Assembly: GCA_016169945.1 (NCBI GenBank)
Contig: JADLSH010000027.1
Coordinates: 434,001 to 498,000 of the forward strand
DNA: 64,000 nucleotides
Reading direction: 5' to 3'
DNA from: Trachythela sp. YZ-2020
Taxonomy: Eukaryota > Cnidaria > Anthozoa > Malacalcyonacea > Clavulariidae
In this document: positions 31,650-42,759 of the stretch, one piece after another
How positions within the stretch are numbered: position 1 is the stretch's first letter
How the letters are laid out: each line of letters opens with the position of its first letter
Position numbers and translations under genes: made by a program
The notes under the pieces: generated by a model
Told to the model about the DNA's origin: nothing
Database searches by the model: none
The model's input: the letters and a program-made list of their open reading frames with translations, nothing else

Positions 31650-31700
31650 AAAGGTACATGGATTGCTCCCAAGGAAGAGTACAGAGTAGACACATAAAGG

Positions 31701-33930
31701 GCAGGTATAATCTTAGACATAACGCTTGAGACTATTTCTCACAATAGTGCAAAGTTAGTGTACATTGACAAAACAAACTTTGTCACACATGCTTCCCCAG
31801 TTCAATGTTGTGAACAATATCGCTGAAACAACTTTTGGTAATTTACTAAATCACAAGTTCAACATTGACTTGTTGGGGGTTTAAGAAGCGCAACATGATT
31901 TTACAGGGAAATTATTATAAGAGGTATGCAAATTTTGTATAGAGTGAAAGGTAGTCTCAACTCTCAACCAGTTATGTCCAAGATTGTAGTCACAGTCCAG
32001 ATTTTGAGCAAGCTACAAGAAGGGTCTATTTACCAAGGGCACCATTATACCAAGGGTAATATATGCCCCCATCTTTGAAGTACTTAATCACTGGTAGAAA
32101 TCAATGGGTATGTCAAGTATGAAGCTTACAGGCTGTTCCCAGGGTGCATTTTAAGTGCAATATACTGAAGATCTAGAAATATTTCAATCAATTCATTGGC
32201 GGTAGCTTGCGCCCTGCAGGCTAAGCTTGGCGTAGCAATTTCAATGTTTGGTGTGGCATTTAAACGTCTTTCAAAATGTCTTGGCATGACCTTGTTCGAG
32301 TGTTGGCGCATCTTTGGGGTGGCCTTTACATAAAATGCACCTTGGGGCTGTTTGAAGGAGCTGGACAGGCTCACCAACCAGGCTGGCTCATTTATAGTAC
32401 GAAGATACTATATGGCTCATAATAATATAATGGAACCAATTTTCAAAGCTTCGTTTGATATGCCTTTGATCTACAACATGTTTAAGGTTAATAGTTGAGT
32501 TGGAAGTACTTTAGCGTTTCCTCTTGTCGTCCAATCGTATAGTACGTTCCAGCCATGTTTTAGTTTTTAGATTGGACTTTAACACCCAAAATCTCACGCA
32601 TCGTTTCAGCTTGACCGAACTTACGAGCGCTAAACGGCTATATACAACGACTCGTATAATTCAAGATTTTCCATAGTGACAGCGTCCAAGGACAAAAATA
32701 TACAGTTAATTACTTAATTGCAACATTTCCTTCGATAAATTAACATTCTTCACTGCTACATATCGACTCTTTTGATTACAATATTCTCTTTACTCCGTCG
32801 TATTGATAGTCCTCTTGCAATCTACTACGAAGAACATTTATATCTTCTACCAAAAACGATATATTTTCATGGTTTATATACGAAACAACAGAATATTTTG
32901 TAAGAATTTGTTTTGAGTTTTCCGAACGCATGCGCAGTTCGGTCGACATACAATTTTTTGTATGTCTGAATAATGTCTGAATCGGATTATCCCAGAGCTT
33001 GTGATCCTGGTCGTTAGCCAAAGATCGCAGGCTCGGGGAACGAGATTGCCGAAACCTATAGTTGCTGGTCACAGGTTGCTGGCACAGTGCCCCAGCAACT
33101 AATTAATGCGCTCAGACAGTCAGACTAGTCCCTAGTCTTGTATTCTCGCTCTATTTCTCATTCTCATTACCATGACGATTCACGATTATGACATCATTGC
33201 ATTGGCTAGCCTGCGAGCAGGCTCTTGGCAGGCTTGAGCCACTGAGACTTATTCTGTGCTTGACTGCTTGTCTTGCATGCTGTTCACCTGAAGTTTGCAA
33301 GAATAAAGATATATAGCTTGTTAAAAATGCTAAAATTTTTTCATTTTTACAACTTTACAAATTAATAGTAACATTTTAAAGTAAATTTAAACGGTTCCGC
33401 TTTATAGGCATAATTTATTTCAATTTAGCATAATTTAAGCGACTGTTTAGCATAATTAATTTTTAGAATCTGGTCACACTGGCCACACGAACAGTGCTCT
33501 CAGAGGTTGGACAGCAGGCCGCAAAGCATCATGGGTAATGAGCGTATGTTTCCACTTTCCACGTGCGGTCTCATTTATGCGTTGACTGCCGTGAAGTCAA
33601 CATCTCTGGCCATAGCAAATTCTGCGAAAATGGACGCTATTGATACAGAGACTCAATGCCATCATTATGGATGTGTTTAGTGTTTGTGTTCGATGTATAA
33701 CAAGGCTCTTTGAGTCCGTTTAATGGATTTATTTGTGCAGAAATCTCAAAGGCTGCGTGTGATCAACTGGTCTTGTGGTCAATATAAATGTTCATGTGTT
33801 GAAATTCTATATGTAATTTGTGGACACTTATTTTATTATTTATTTATATTTAACCAGGATACCCACATCACCGAAGTGTTTTTCAATGGGGTCCTGCAAT
33901 TATAAATTACATTTAACAAAATTACACGTA
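31701..33930. other. No convincing gene
   Basis: Open frames at 32,126-32,377 and 32,776-33,072 (minus) lack recognisable domains or splice context. A GCCTGCGAGCAGGCT palindromic motif lies at about 33,211, related to the end motif of the 5.2-kb foldback. A CATCATGGGTAATG block lies at about 33,528. Confidence 0.35.
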
Positions 33931-34034
33931 ATGTTTACAACACGAGCGGCCGCGTTGTATCGGATATACAAACTCGAGTCGAAGACGAGATTTTGTATAT
34001 CCGATACAACACGGATGCGAATGTTGTAAACAAC
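33931..34034. repeat. Palindrome with CG-rich centre
   Basis: Arms of about 45 bp (TGTTTACAACA...GTTGTATCGGATATACAAA and inverse) surround the centre CTCGAGTCGAAGACGAG. Inner arms are perfect over 20 bp. Outer arms carry mismatches, including GCGGCC versus GCATCC. Confidence 0.75.
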
Positions 34035-34830
34035 TTTGTGAAACGTCTTGATGAGAACATTCGTATTCTTCAACAATTTAAAATAAATGAATGATATTTG
34101 GTGAGAAAATTGAACTTAAAGTTTATGTAAATCAGGATGATTCTGTATCAGACATACAAACTCATTCACGCTCATGATTTCTTTTGTGTTTTCATCATGA
34201 ATTATTAATGAGTTTCACAATATGTATTATTTACAATACACACATATTTACTCCTACTATGTGCAGGTATATATACATAAACATACATTCATGGAAAGAC
34301 AGAAGTGAGGCAAAGATGAGAATAAAGGGTCTAACTAGACACTATATAGATATACTTAAGTAAATGATTTCATAAGCTGACCCACTGCTTGGTCAGCTTG
34401 GATCGTCTGTATTTGTAATGTACATTGTGCAAATAGTGAGGAGTGTAGTACAGACGACAGTTAACTAAATATTTATTGGCCAAATTGATTCTGCTAGCAT
34501 CAAAGGATTCGACTTTTAATATGTATTTAGTTATTTATTTATCCCAATAGCACATTGTGACTACTGAAAACCCCCATATTGGGGCTGTCAAAGAACCTCT
34601 ATTCATCAGCTTAAACATATACTTTTGCAACAGAAATTACGGGTGAAATGTAGACAAAACAAACTTTACAGTAATATACAGTTCCATTTTTATTGAAAAT
34701 ACATAGCACATGCATAAAATATAATATCTCTGCTCATTCTCTACATATATACAGAAATATTGAAGAAAGCAAATATTCACCAAGAAGGCAAATTAACAAT
34801 ACAATGATAGAATTCAGAGATAATCTAATT
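34035..34830. other. No gene seen
   Basis: AT-rich sequence without exons. The CATACAAACTCATTCACGCTCATGA region (about 34,153) partly resembles the adjacent palindrome. Confidence 0.35.
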
Positions 34831-35027
34831 GTCGCGGGTCGCGGGTATTGGTCGCGGGTATTTTTCGCGGGTATTTTTAGCTGGTCGCGGGTATTTTTCG
34901 CGGGTCGCCGGTATTTTTCCGGGTCGCGGGTATTTTTCGCGGGTCGCGGGTATTTTTCGCGGGTATTTTTCTCGGGTCATGAGGGTCTAATTTCCGGGAT
35001 CTAATTTCTAGTCATCGTTCTTTCCCG
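34831..35027 (+). repeat. Left inverted copy of a GCGGGT minisatellite
   Basis: Repeats of GTCGCGGGTATTTTTCGCGG and variants are followed by a unique tail (GAGGGTCTAATTTCCGGGAT...TCGTTCTTTCCCG). The inverse, tail included, is at 42,760-42,980. The two copies bracket the composite non-LTR region. Confidence 0.8.
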
Positions 35028-35044
35028 TTCACCGATAGATGATA

Positions 35045-36027
35045 ATTTAACTGTTACTCATTACCGAATCCCTGTAAGAATTACAAATTATAGATCTAAG
35101 CAAAACAAACGTCATACTGGAAATCTGGTAACTATAAAGTTAAAACGTGGACCTACCCCCGCTAAAGCAATCCCAAAATGCTCGATTATTAACGCCCGCT
35201 CATTGGCCAAACCTGATGCTCCGTCTGCCCTTTATGCAGAAATGACCTCAAATAACATTGATATTTGCTTTGTCTCTGAAACCTGGCTACATGATAATGT
35301 TTCATCAGAACTAATATGTCCAAACGGATATGGCATAGTACGGAATGATCATTCTACTCCACGGCGAGGAGGCGGTGTAGCTATTCTTTATAAAATCGAA
35401 TGGAGAATATAAGATATCCTTGCCAGTGAAAACTTTGAGTGCATATCGTGCAAGATAACAAAAGATAACGCAGAATATTTTATTTCTGCCTTATACCACC
35501 CACCAAATCCAGTTTATCAAGGATTAGAATTACTTGATTACCTGTCTAGGAGATGTGAAGAAATCTTGATTCTAGATCCCTCAGCAAGAATGATCATTGC
35601 GGGTGACATTAATCAACTTTTAATAAAAGACTTCTGCCTCCAGAATAATCTACTACAATTAGTTTCCAAACCAACAAGAGGTAAAGGAATCCTTGACGTA
35701 TTTATAACTAATTGTCCACATCTATGGAAATCACCTACGATCTTCAAGGGACTGGTACGGTCGGATCATATGGCGATTGCTGTTAATCCGCAATTTCTAG
35801 CGAAATCAGAAAGGAAATATGCATATTTTAGAGATGTCCGAGAACACAGGAAGATAAGAATGGAGAAAAAATTAGCGGAGTATGATTGGAGCTCAACCTA
35901 TAATGCACAAGACGTGGATATTGCTACAAGTACACTTAGTGACTCAATCTTGTCCTTGGTAAATGAATGTTTCCCTCAAATAAGAGTCCGAATATCTTCA
36001 CGTGACCCCCCTTTCATGTCACCACTG
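35045..36027 (+). pseudogene. AP-like endonuclease piece
   Basis: The frame shows CSIINARSLAKPDAP, ICFVSETWLHDNV, RRGGGVAILYK, IIAGDINQLL and RSDHMAIAV, the standard endonuclease signatures. A stop at about 35,410 interrupts it, and a region near 35,412-35,565 is open in the same sense (SALYHPPNPVYQG). The piece ends abruptly at 36,027, where the minus-strand fragment begins. Confidence 0.85.
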
Positions 36028-37712
36028 GTTTTTTTAATTTTTAATTTAACAACTTTATTGGTGCCATAAATTACATTAAAATAAAGTACAATATCAACAT
36101 TAAAATAAAGTACAATATCAACTGGCCCAAAAGGGAAGGTGCGAACGAGACTATATAGAAGTCCCATGCAAGGCACCTCCCTTCTCTAATAAGTAGTAAC
36201 ATTTATATGAAAATATGAAAAATATAAATATGAAAACAATGAAATAAGCAAAATGATCAAAACACGCACGAAACATCATCCGTTCCTATTTGAACGTTTT
36301 ACTTCTAAATAATTCGTTTACTCTATGACCTATGACAAGAGCAGTCCCGCACTAGACTCCATGTGCACGTCATGTCTACGTTAAAGGTTCTGTACAGCTC
36401 TAAACTAAATATGTCTTTAACAAACGTTTTAAACAATGATAAGCTGGAAAAGCTTCGAGAAGTGGGATTGATCATAATACTGTTCCATAGCTTAATTATA
36501 CGATTGAAGTACGATCCTTGGAAAGTGGTTGTACTGCAGAACGGAGTCTTTAGAGTTATCGCTTTACTTAACCTAGTGCGACCGTGTGTTACAAAGGAAA
36601 CATAGTTATTGATATCCAATTTTATATGCCCGTGCATTGCCTTATAAAAGAAAACCAGGTCCTTTACTTCGCGGTCGTAACATAATGGCAGTAACTTCAG
36701 GATCACCAGTCTTTCCTTGTACGACTGTTCACCTTTTCGTTGCTTCAGGATCCACCTCGTTGACCTTCTTTGAACATTTTCAACTTTAATTTTCAGTGAA
36801 GTCAGTGCTGGAGACCAGATTTGAGTAGCGTAATCGAGGTGGCACTTGACCAGGGAGAGATACAAAGAACGCCGCACTTTCGTGTTGGTCAGCAAGGGGC
36901 ATGTCCTACGTAAGAGACCACGCATCTTGTTGGCTTTGCACACCACAGCGAGGACTTGCTGATCCCAAGTGAGGTGGTTGGTAATGATACATCCAAGGTC
37001 TTTTTCTTTTGTAACATGGACCAGCGTTGTATCTCCAAGATGGTAATCAAAATATAGTGGATTGCTTTTCCTGGTTACTGTCAATACCTTACACTTCGAT
37101 GCATTGAAACTAATGTTGTTGTTATGGCTCCACGTATCTAGACGATTCAAGGATTGTTGCAAACTTTCACAGCTACCGAGACTGGATATGCTCTTGTAAA
37201 GTTTGGAATCATCAGCATACAGTGCTGTCTGTGACGTATCAGACACAACTTTAGGGAAATCATTGATAAAAATAACGAAAAGTATAGGACCAAGTAAACT
37301 TCCCTGGGGAACGCCAGACGTTACAGCCGCCCAATCAGAGGCTACACCATCAACAACAACTCTCTGAACACGGCCGTGCAGGTAGTCGGTAAACCAATTC
37401 AATAAGTTTCCATTCACTCCATATGATTTTAGTTTGGCAAGGAGAATGTCATGGTCAACTGAGTCGAATGCTTTGGCGAAGTCCAAATATAAAATATCTG
37501 TTTGGATGTTCTTGTCCAAGTTCTTGCCGATAGCGTGGAAAACAGACAGAAGTTGTGTTACACACGATCGGTTTCTGATGAAGCCATGCTGTTCATCAGC
37601 GATTAGAGGAGATATATGGTTGTACAGATTGCTGCATACTGAGCGTTCAAGAATCTTGCTAACAATCGACAACAGCGAGATAGAACGAAAGTTCTCAGCT
37701 ACTTCTTTTGGT
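36028..37712 (-). mobile_element. 5'-truncated non-LTR fragment, nested
   Basis: A minus-strand reverse transcriptase with a 3' region containing two direct copies of ACATTAAAATAAAGTACAAT (about 36,070-36,120). It is truncated on its 5' side at 37,712, where another element's 3' tail begins. It sits inside the plus-strand element. Confidence 0.8.
36323..37672 (-). CDS. Reverse transcriptase of the nested fragment
   Basis: 449 codons in one frame. Motifs are EQHGFIRNRSC, YLDFAKAFDSVDHDILL, SGVPQGSLLGPILFVIFIND, the catalytic YADDSKLY, NASKCKVLTV, KDLGCIITNHLTWDQQV, and thumb-region CHLDYATQIWSP. The N-terminal RT blocks and endonuclease are missing through 5' truncation. This is the best preserved RT frame in the window. 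The family looks like an L2/CR1-type element. Confidence 0.92.
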   Translation of the reverse strand: MSIVSKILERSVCSNLYNHISPLIADEQHGFIRNRSCVTQLLSVFHAIGKNLDKNIQTDILYLDFAKAFDSVDHDILLAKLKSYGVNGNLLNWFTDYLHGRVQRVVVDGVASDWAAVTSGVPQGSLLGPILFVIFINDFPKVVSDTSQTALYADDSKLYKSISSLGSCESLQQSLNRLDTWSHNNNISFNASKCKVLTVTRKSNPLYFDYHLGDTTLVHVTKEKDLGCIITNHLTWDQQVLAVVCKANKMRGLLRRTCPLLTNTKVRRSLYLSLVKCHLDYATQIWSPALTSLKIKVENVQRRSTRWILKQRKGEQSYKERLVILKLLPLCYDREVKDLVFFYKAMHGHIKLDINNYVSFVTHGRTRLSKAITLKTPFCSTTTFQGSYFNRIIKLWNSIMINPTSRSFSSLSLFKTFVKDIFSLELYRTFNVDMTCTWSLVRDCSCHRS

Positions 37713-38024
37713 TAATAATAATAATAGTTTATTAGAACTCTCTTGCAGTTACGAGTACTTTACAATGGATAGAAATAAGTTATAAAATAGTACATGAATA
37801 TGGTTTAGAATCTAGGATATTTACAAGAGTTAAAATCATTAGGCATTTACCAAAATAGTAAATAGTGCATGCATAATTATTTACAATTTATCATACATAT
37901 TAAAAATCTTAACATATTAAGAGTATTTAAATGTAAAAAAGGTTGAGCTTTAATTGTTCTACAATCAGTAACATTATTAAATAGATAAGATCGATCAGTG
38001 TTCTGTCTCAAATTAATATTATGG

Positions 38025-38423
38025 TCAGGAACAACAGGGATGGTTTTCTCGCCTCATTCTGGCCATGTATTTCTGACATATTTGGACTCTTCTTGTGCTT
38101 AAAGTTGGTAGTTGTGCAAAATTCAGGGCCTCTGCATATGATTCACTCTCCGAGAAAATTATCTTTAGTGCTCGTTTTTGCACCGACTCAATTTCCTTCG
38201 ATAGATAATCCGGAATGTTTTGCCAAATAGAAACGGCGTACACAAGTACCGGTCTTACTGTGCACAGGTACACTTTCAGTAAACTCTTTTGGTCGACCCC
38301 AGCTCTTCGCAGGACTCTTAAAGGGTATAGTTTTTTGTTGGCCTTCTTAACAATGTATTCAATATGAGGATTCCAATTTAGGTCGCTACTCAAAATGACA
38401 CCCAAAGATTTATACGTTGTCAC
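38025..38423 (-). CDS. RT C-terminal segment
   Basis: Contains YKSLGVILSSDLNWNPHI, LRVLRRAGV, TVRPVLVYAVSIWQNIP and IESVQKRALKIIF, the thumb and C-terminal signatures. It is the continuation of 38,420-39,346 after a frameshift at their overlap. Confidence 0.85.
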   Translation of the reverse strand: MTTYKSLGVILSSDLNWNPHIEYIVKKANKKLYPLRVLRRAGVDQKSLLKVYLCTVRPVLVYAVSIWQNIPDYLSKEIESVQKRALKIIFSESESYAEALNFAQLPTLSTRRVQICQKYMARMRRENHPCCS

Positions 38424-39346
38424 ACGTTCAATAATATTGTTACCATTTGGATTGGTCGGAGTAAGAAATTGGGGTTATGTACGAAGTTTACAAGCATTTC
38501 CTTACACTTCTTAGGATTGAGCTTCATGTTATGCTCATTAGCAAATTCATATATATCAGAGCCTGCAAAATTTAGGAGGCTGATAGAGTTCCTAGGAATA
38601 ATCTCGAGGGCTGAAGTATCATCCACAAATTTTGTACGAAGACGCCAATTAGCCAGTAAGCTATTTGTCTTGACAGTAAAAAGTACTACGCCGAGTTTAG
38701 TCCCTTGTGGTATTCCTCCCTTCAGAGTTTGCCATTGCGAAAGGACACTTCCAATTCTAACAGCCTGCCTACGATTGAATAAAAACGCTGTGATCCAAGA
38801 CAGAAAAGCCGGGTGAACCTGCAGCTTATCCAGTTCTTGTATTAAAATAGAATGATCAGTTAGGTCAAAACCTTTTGAGAAGTCTGCGAAGAAGATACGA
38901 GCACCAGCTTCGCCCCTGTCCAATGCCTCATGAATTGTTTGCGTCATGTAGAGGAGGGCATCTGTTTTTGAGTGCCCTTTACGGGAATATTGACGGGGGT
39001 CGATTTTACCTTCCAAGTCCTTTAATAGTCTAGTGCAAGTAAAGCCTTCCATAACTTTCGACACTGAAGATGTGAGCGAGATTGGGCGGATGTCATTTTC
39101 AATTGTTTGAGGAAGTGATATCTTCGGAACTGGAATTACAATAGATGACTTAAGTGGAGATGGGACATTCGCTTCTTTCATTGACTGGTTGTAAATATTA
39201 CGAATGACTGTGGCCAATTCAGGAGCAAACTCTTTCGGGATTCTATTCGGGATATTATCAGGGCCAATCGCCTTACTAATTTTCAGCGACGCTAATGCTT
39301 TAAACACCTCACTTTCCGTAACCAATAATTCTTCTGGGATTTCCAT
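38420..39346 (-). CDS. Reverse transcriptase core of the second nested fragment
   Basis: Motifs are LKISKAIGPDNIPNRI, IENDIRPISLTS, FFADFSKGFD (catalytic D), LKGGIPQGTKLG and KFVDDTSALEI (catalytic DD), then KLNPKKCKEM. The C-terminal residues after KKCKEMLVNF are shifted relative to the next segment. It is inactive as it stands. Confidence 0.9.
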   Translation of the reverse strand: MEIPEELLVTESEVFKALASLKISKAIGPDNIPNRIPKEFAPELATVIRNIYNQSMKEANVPSPLKSSIVIPVPKISLPQTIENDIRPISLTSSVSKVMEGFTCTRLLKDLEGKIDPRQYSRKGHSKTDALLYMTQTIHEALDRGEAGARIFFADFSKGFDLTDHSILIQELDKLQVHPAFLSWITAFLFNRRQAVRIGSVLSQWQTLKGGIPQGTKLGVVLFTVKTNSLLANWRLRTKFVDDTSALEIIPRNSISLLNFAGSDIYEFANEHNMKLNPKKCKEMLVNFVHNPNFLLRPIQMVTILLNV

Positions 39347-39673
39347 AGGTGGAGTTGGTTGGCTCAGAGGGGTGAAGTGATCTGTAAGTGACTTACAAAG
39401 AAGTCGTTCACTTTATTAGCTAGGGATTCTATATCCATGTTGTTATCAAGGAACTGGTGATACCATTCCTGTCGGACATTTTGACCAGTAGTTTTTTAAT
39501 CTCTTTCCACCACTTTACAGGATTAACTCTATCAACATCTGCTACCTTACTATGAAAGTAATTGGATTTTGCTGACTGGATCGCACGTTGAACCTTATTC
39601 CTCCAAAACTAAAGGCTTCAGAATTTTTCCCTTGTTGTTGGAATACGGATTGGCGTCTAGAAATCCAGTAATT

Positions 39674-40384
39674 AAACACTTATGCAATCAAAGGAACAAG
39701 CAAATTAAAATGGGGATAAATCCAGATGTACAAAACCAAATAAACAAATTAAGTCGAGAATATCAAATTAGATCTGTGAAGCAAGAAAATAAAAAGTACA
39801 GGCAAGGATCGCGGGATTGGTGGAAAACAGTGAACAGAATGTGTTGAACAAATTGGTTGAGGTTCATGTGGTGGAAATTGTGGAAAAGCAAAAAAGAACA
39901 GCTCCTGGTCCTGACAGTATACCTTATTGGATATGGAAGGATTATGCCTTATACCTAGCACCGATGGTTACAAAATTAGTAAATGCGTCCCTCAACCAGC
40001 AGCATGTCCCTTTAATGTAGAAACTTGCTAACATCACACCTATACCCAAGGAAGCTCCCCTAACTAACCGACTGTTCTCAACTTAGACCTATATCATTAA
40101 CTAATATAATCACGAGAATCACTGAAAAGATCGTTTTTAAGCAAGAAATTTCCTCACAAGCCAAGTTGTTAATTGATAAAACCAACATGCTTACAAAGAA
40201 GGTACGAGCACAATAACTGCCTTAATCACATGTCAACATTATTGGCTAAAATGGCTTGACGAAGATCGACGTAGACTTTGTTCGAATTATATCGTTCGAC
40301 CTAAGTAAAGCATTCGATTCCGTCCCACATGACAACATCTGCGAAATATTAAAAGCAACGAATCTTAATCCATATGTGATTAAT
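39674..40384 (+). pseudogene. Linker and N-terminal RT piece of the split element
   Basis: Reading across several shifts, one sees QRNKQIKMGINPDVQNQINK, GSRDWWKTVN, TAPGPDSIPYWIWKDYA and [14 protein letters not shown], the last being an RT catalytic block. The piece stops after LNPYVI at about 40,381, where the palindrome-bearing insert begins. Confidence 0.8.
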
Positions 40385-41265
40385 AATGGTAATTGAACTG
40401 AGTGGAGTGCAATTTGGTCTGAAATCAAACGCGTGATTACAAAATCGCACGACCGCGAAGCGGGAGTGCGATTTGTAATCACAAGTTTGATTTCAGACCA
40501 AAATTGCACGACACGAAGTTCAATTTCCACTTTATTATCTTCATTTTGAAATCTAAATAATTTTTTAAACCGGAAGCGGTATTTTATTAGTCTTTGACTG
40601 TTTACATTGACACACCTGCGATACTCCCTGAAATGCCGTAGCATAGCAACAACATGAATTGTAATTTGACAAATTGACTCAGTATAAACAAGCAAAATGT
40701 GAGTGAATTGCTAGAAATAAAGACCGAAAAAGTAAGTGTAAAGATATCGTAGACTTTACATGTAAATTGATAAACGTTTCTTGTGATTTTGTGCATTCAA
40801 ACATTGACACTACAATCGATCATTCCATATTTTAATACCTTGTGCCTTTGACAGCTTTGTGTTCAGTTTTGGCTGTTGCTCAAATGAAACTTGTTTTTGT
40901 TGACATTTTGACAATGTTTCATTCAAAATTTTGTTGATAATTCGGCCTGCATTATTTGTGAAAATTTTTTTGATATTCTTTTAAGTTTGACTCGCCTTTA
41001 TGTTGATTTTTATGAAAAAAACTGCAATAAATGCAGTCTAGAGTATTGACAATTTATGGTGAACAGATTTGGTCATTTGCCAGAGCACATTTTTCTTTAA
41101 ATTGATTGGCTAGTTGAATTCTATCATTCAATCTGATTGGTTGTTGTGGTGCAGAGCTTCAATCTGATTGGTTTAAAAATGATGCGATTAATACTCAAGA
41201 TGATGCGATTTGGGAATTAATCGCACTATTTTTGACCAATCAGATTGCAAGAAATGCCATTGATT
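40385..41265. other. 880-bp insert inside the split element
   Basis: The insert separates two contiguous RT blocks. It begins with a palindrome (40,391-40,526) and carries several AATCTGATTGG-type boxes near its right side (about 41,131, 41,160 and 41,238), plus an inverted pair built on GATGCGATT/AATCGCA. There is no coding potential. Clear TIRs were not found, and TAAT/ATAA-like short direct repeats at the edges are ambiguous. Confidence 0.55.
40391..40526. repeat. Palindrome with CG-rich centre
   Basis: Arms of about 58 bp (AATTGAACTGAGTG...TCTGAAATCAAAC...AAAATCGCAC and inverse) surround the centre GACCGCGAAGCGGGAG. A few mismatches and a one-base indel are visible. Confidence 0.75.
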
Positions 41266-42081
41266 TCAAAATGAATATAATAAATTGGATAATTGATTTT
41301 TTAACAAAAAGAAAACAAAGAGTTGTAGTAGATTGAAACAGAATACGCTGATATAACCAGAGGTGTGCCACAGGGTACGGTTCTAGGCTCATTCTTGTTT
41401 TCTTTGATGGTTAATGACAAAAACCTGCTGATGGAGAAAATAACCTTCTGGTCAAATTTGCCGACGACATGACAGTCAGTGTACCAGTGAAAAATGCTAG
41501 AGACACAGCTTCAAATGAGGTTAATAATATTAAAGATTGGGTAAACGAAAATAGGATGACTTTAAATCTCTCCAAAACATGGGAAATGTTGTTGAGTAAA
41601 GGAGTCTTAAAACAACTTCCTCCTCCAATTGATGGAATTGAACGCAAGGAATGGCTTAAACTTCTGGGAGTAAGCTTTCAAGACAACCCCTGTTGCTGGG
41701 ACTTACATATAGATGTCAAAAGCTAGTGGACTAATGTACATCCTCAGGGTTTGTAAGTCACACGGATGTCCCTTAAATCATCTGATTAAACTATTCGAAA
41801 GTTTAATTATTTCATTGTTGACTTATGCAATTGAAGATTGGGGTTCAGCGTTGTGGAAAAAATACTTAAACCGTATCGATAAATTTTTAGGACGAGCCTA
41901 CCGCTATGGATATACTGACACTAAATATAATATGTCTTCTATAATAGAACAAAGGAAGTTTTATTTAGTAAAATTTCCAATGACGAAGAACATGTTCTCT
42001 ACGAACTTACACGTGAACATAACTTTATTCTTCCTCGAGTCAAAACAGAGAGATTCAAGCGAAACTTTGTAAATAGATGTC
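41266..42081 (+). pseudogene. RT core and C-terminal piece of the split element
   Basis: NWIIDFLTKRKQRVVVD, ITRGVPQGTVLGS, KFADDMTVSVPV (catalytic box), WLKLLGVSFQDNP, KASGLMYILRVCKSHG and LLTYAIEDWGSALW appear in order but in alternating frames with stops. This copy is decayed. The 3' untranslated region ends in the (AATC)n tail. Confidence 0.85.
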
Positions 42082-42240
42082 TTTTTAACTACTACTTCTA
42101 ATTAGTTATTTTGCAAATTATAAATGTAAATAATATAGTATCATAAATTCAATCTTGTAAAGTCACACGTATGATGTGTCTATAAATTTTTATTAACGAC
42201 TAAATCAATCAATCAATCAATCAATTAATACAAAATGCTT

Positions 42241-42635
42241 TTTTTGTAAACGTTTGTTAGATATACAGCAGCTTTCCTGAGACCAATTCTATCAACTTGA
42301 AAATCACATACTGTAGTCAAAACAGTACAACAAAACTGTTGCTTAATTAACGCTTCTATCAAAGTTGTTTCGGCATACTTACAGAAAATGAGGAACTCGA
42401 CTCGAAGTTATACTCGAAGACTCGAAGTTATACTCGAAGACTCGAAGTTATACTCTAGACCACTGCAGGAACCACTGCCATTGATACTAGCGTTTATAAA
42501 TGCCGAAACAACTTTGATAGAAGCGTTAATTAAGCAACAGTTTTGTTGTACTGTTTTGACTACAGTATGTGATTTTCAAGTTTATAGAATTGGTCTCAGG
42601 AAAGCTGCTGTATATCTAACAAACGTTTACAAAAT
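42241..42635. repeat. Large palindrome with tandem-repeat loop
   Basis: Arms of about 135 bp (42,241-42,375 and 42,500-42,635) are nearly perfect inverses, for example GATATACAGCAGCTTTCCTG and its complement. The loop holds about three copies of ACTCGAAGTTATACTCGAAG. It starts 16 bp after the (AATC)n tail of the non-LTR element. Confidence 0.8.
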
Positions 42636-42759
42636 ACATTTCGTATTTTGTAAAGCATTTTGTATTAATGATGAGATTTCGTGTTTACATACAATTATTT
42701 GGAGAAAACAGCCGATATTGGTATTTAATTTGCAATTTTATACAAAAATACACCCCCTC

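Larger units (their letters stand above)
29897..31700 (-). mobile_element. Non-LTR retrotransposon with internal deletion
   Basis: On the minus strand an AP-type endonuclease is followed directly by the C-terminal half of a reverse transcriptase and a 3' region that ends in an (ATA)n tail at 29,897-29,920. Short tandem tails are typical of CR1/L2-like elements. The middle of ORF2 (linker and RT fingers/palm up to the FADD box) is absent, so this copy cannot retrotranspose by itself. Confidence 0.85.
37713..39673 (-). mobile_element. Second nested non-LTR fragment
   Basis: Minus-strand element with its 3' end at an (ATT)n-type tail (37,713-37,727). It carries RT and a piece of the endonuclease-RT linker (39,347-39,673, with SAKSNYFHSKVADVD and NPVKWWKEIKKL visible across shifts). 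It is 5' truncated where the plus-strand element resumes at 39,674. Confidence 0.8.
35028..42225 (+). mobile_element. Plus-strand non-LTR retrotransposon split into three pieces
   Basis: An endonuclease piece (35,045-36,027), a linker/N-RT piece (39,674-40,384) and an RT core/C-terminal piece (41,266-42,081) are consecutive parts of one CR1/L2-like protein. The protein text continues across the gaps: the endonuclease piece stops in SPLV and the next resumes with VIKHL; the second stops in LNPYVI and the third resumes with NWIIDFL. A 3' tail of (AATC)n lies at 42,201-42,225. Two minus-strand non-LTR fragments occupy the first gap and an unrelated 880-bp insert occupies the second. Several stops and frameshifts are present. 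Confidence 0.8.
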
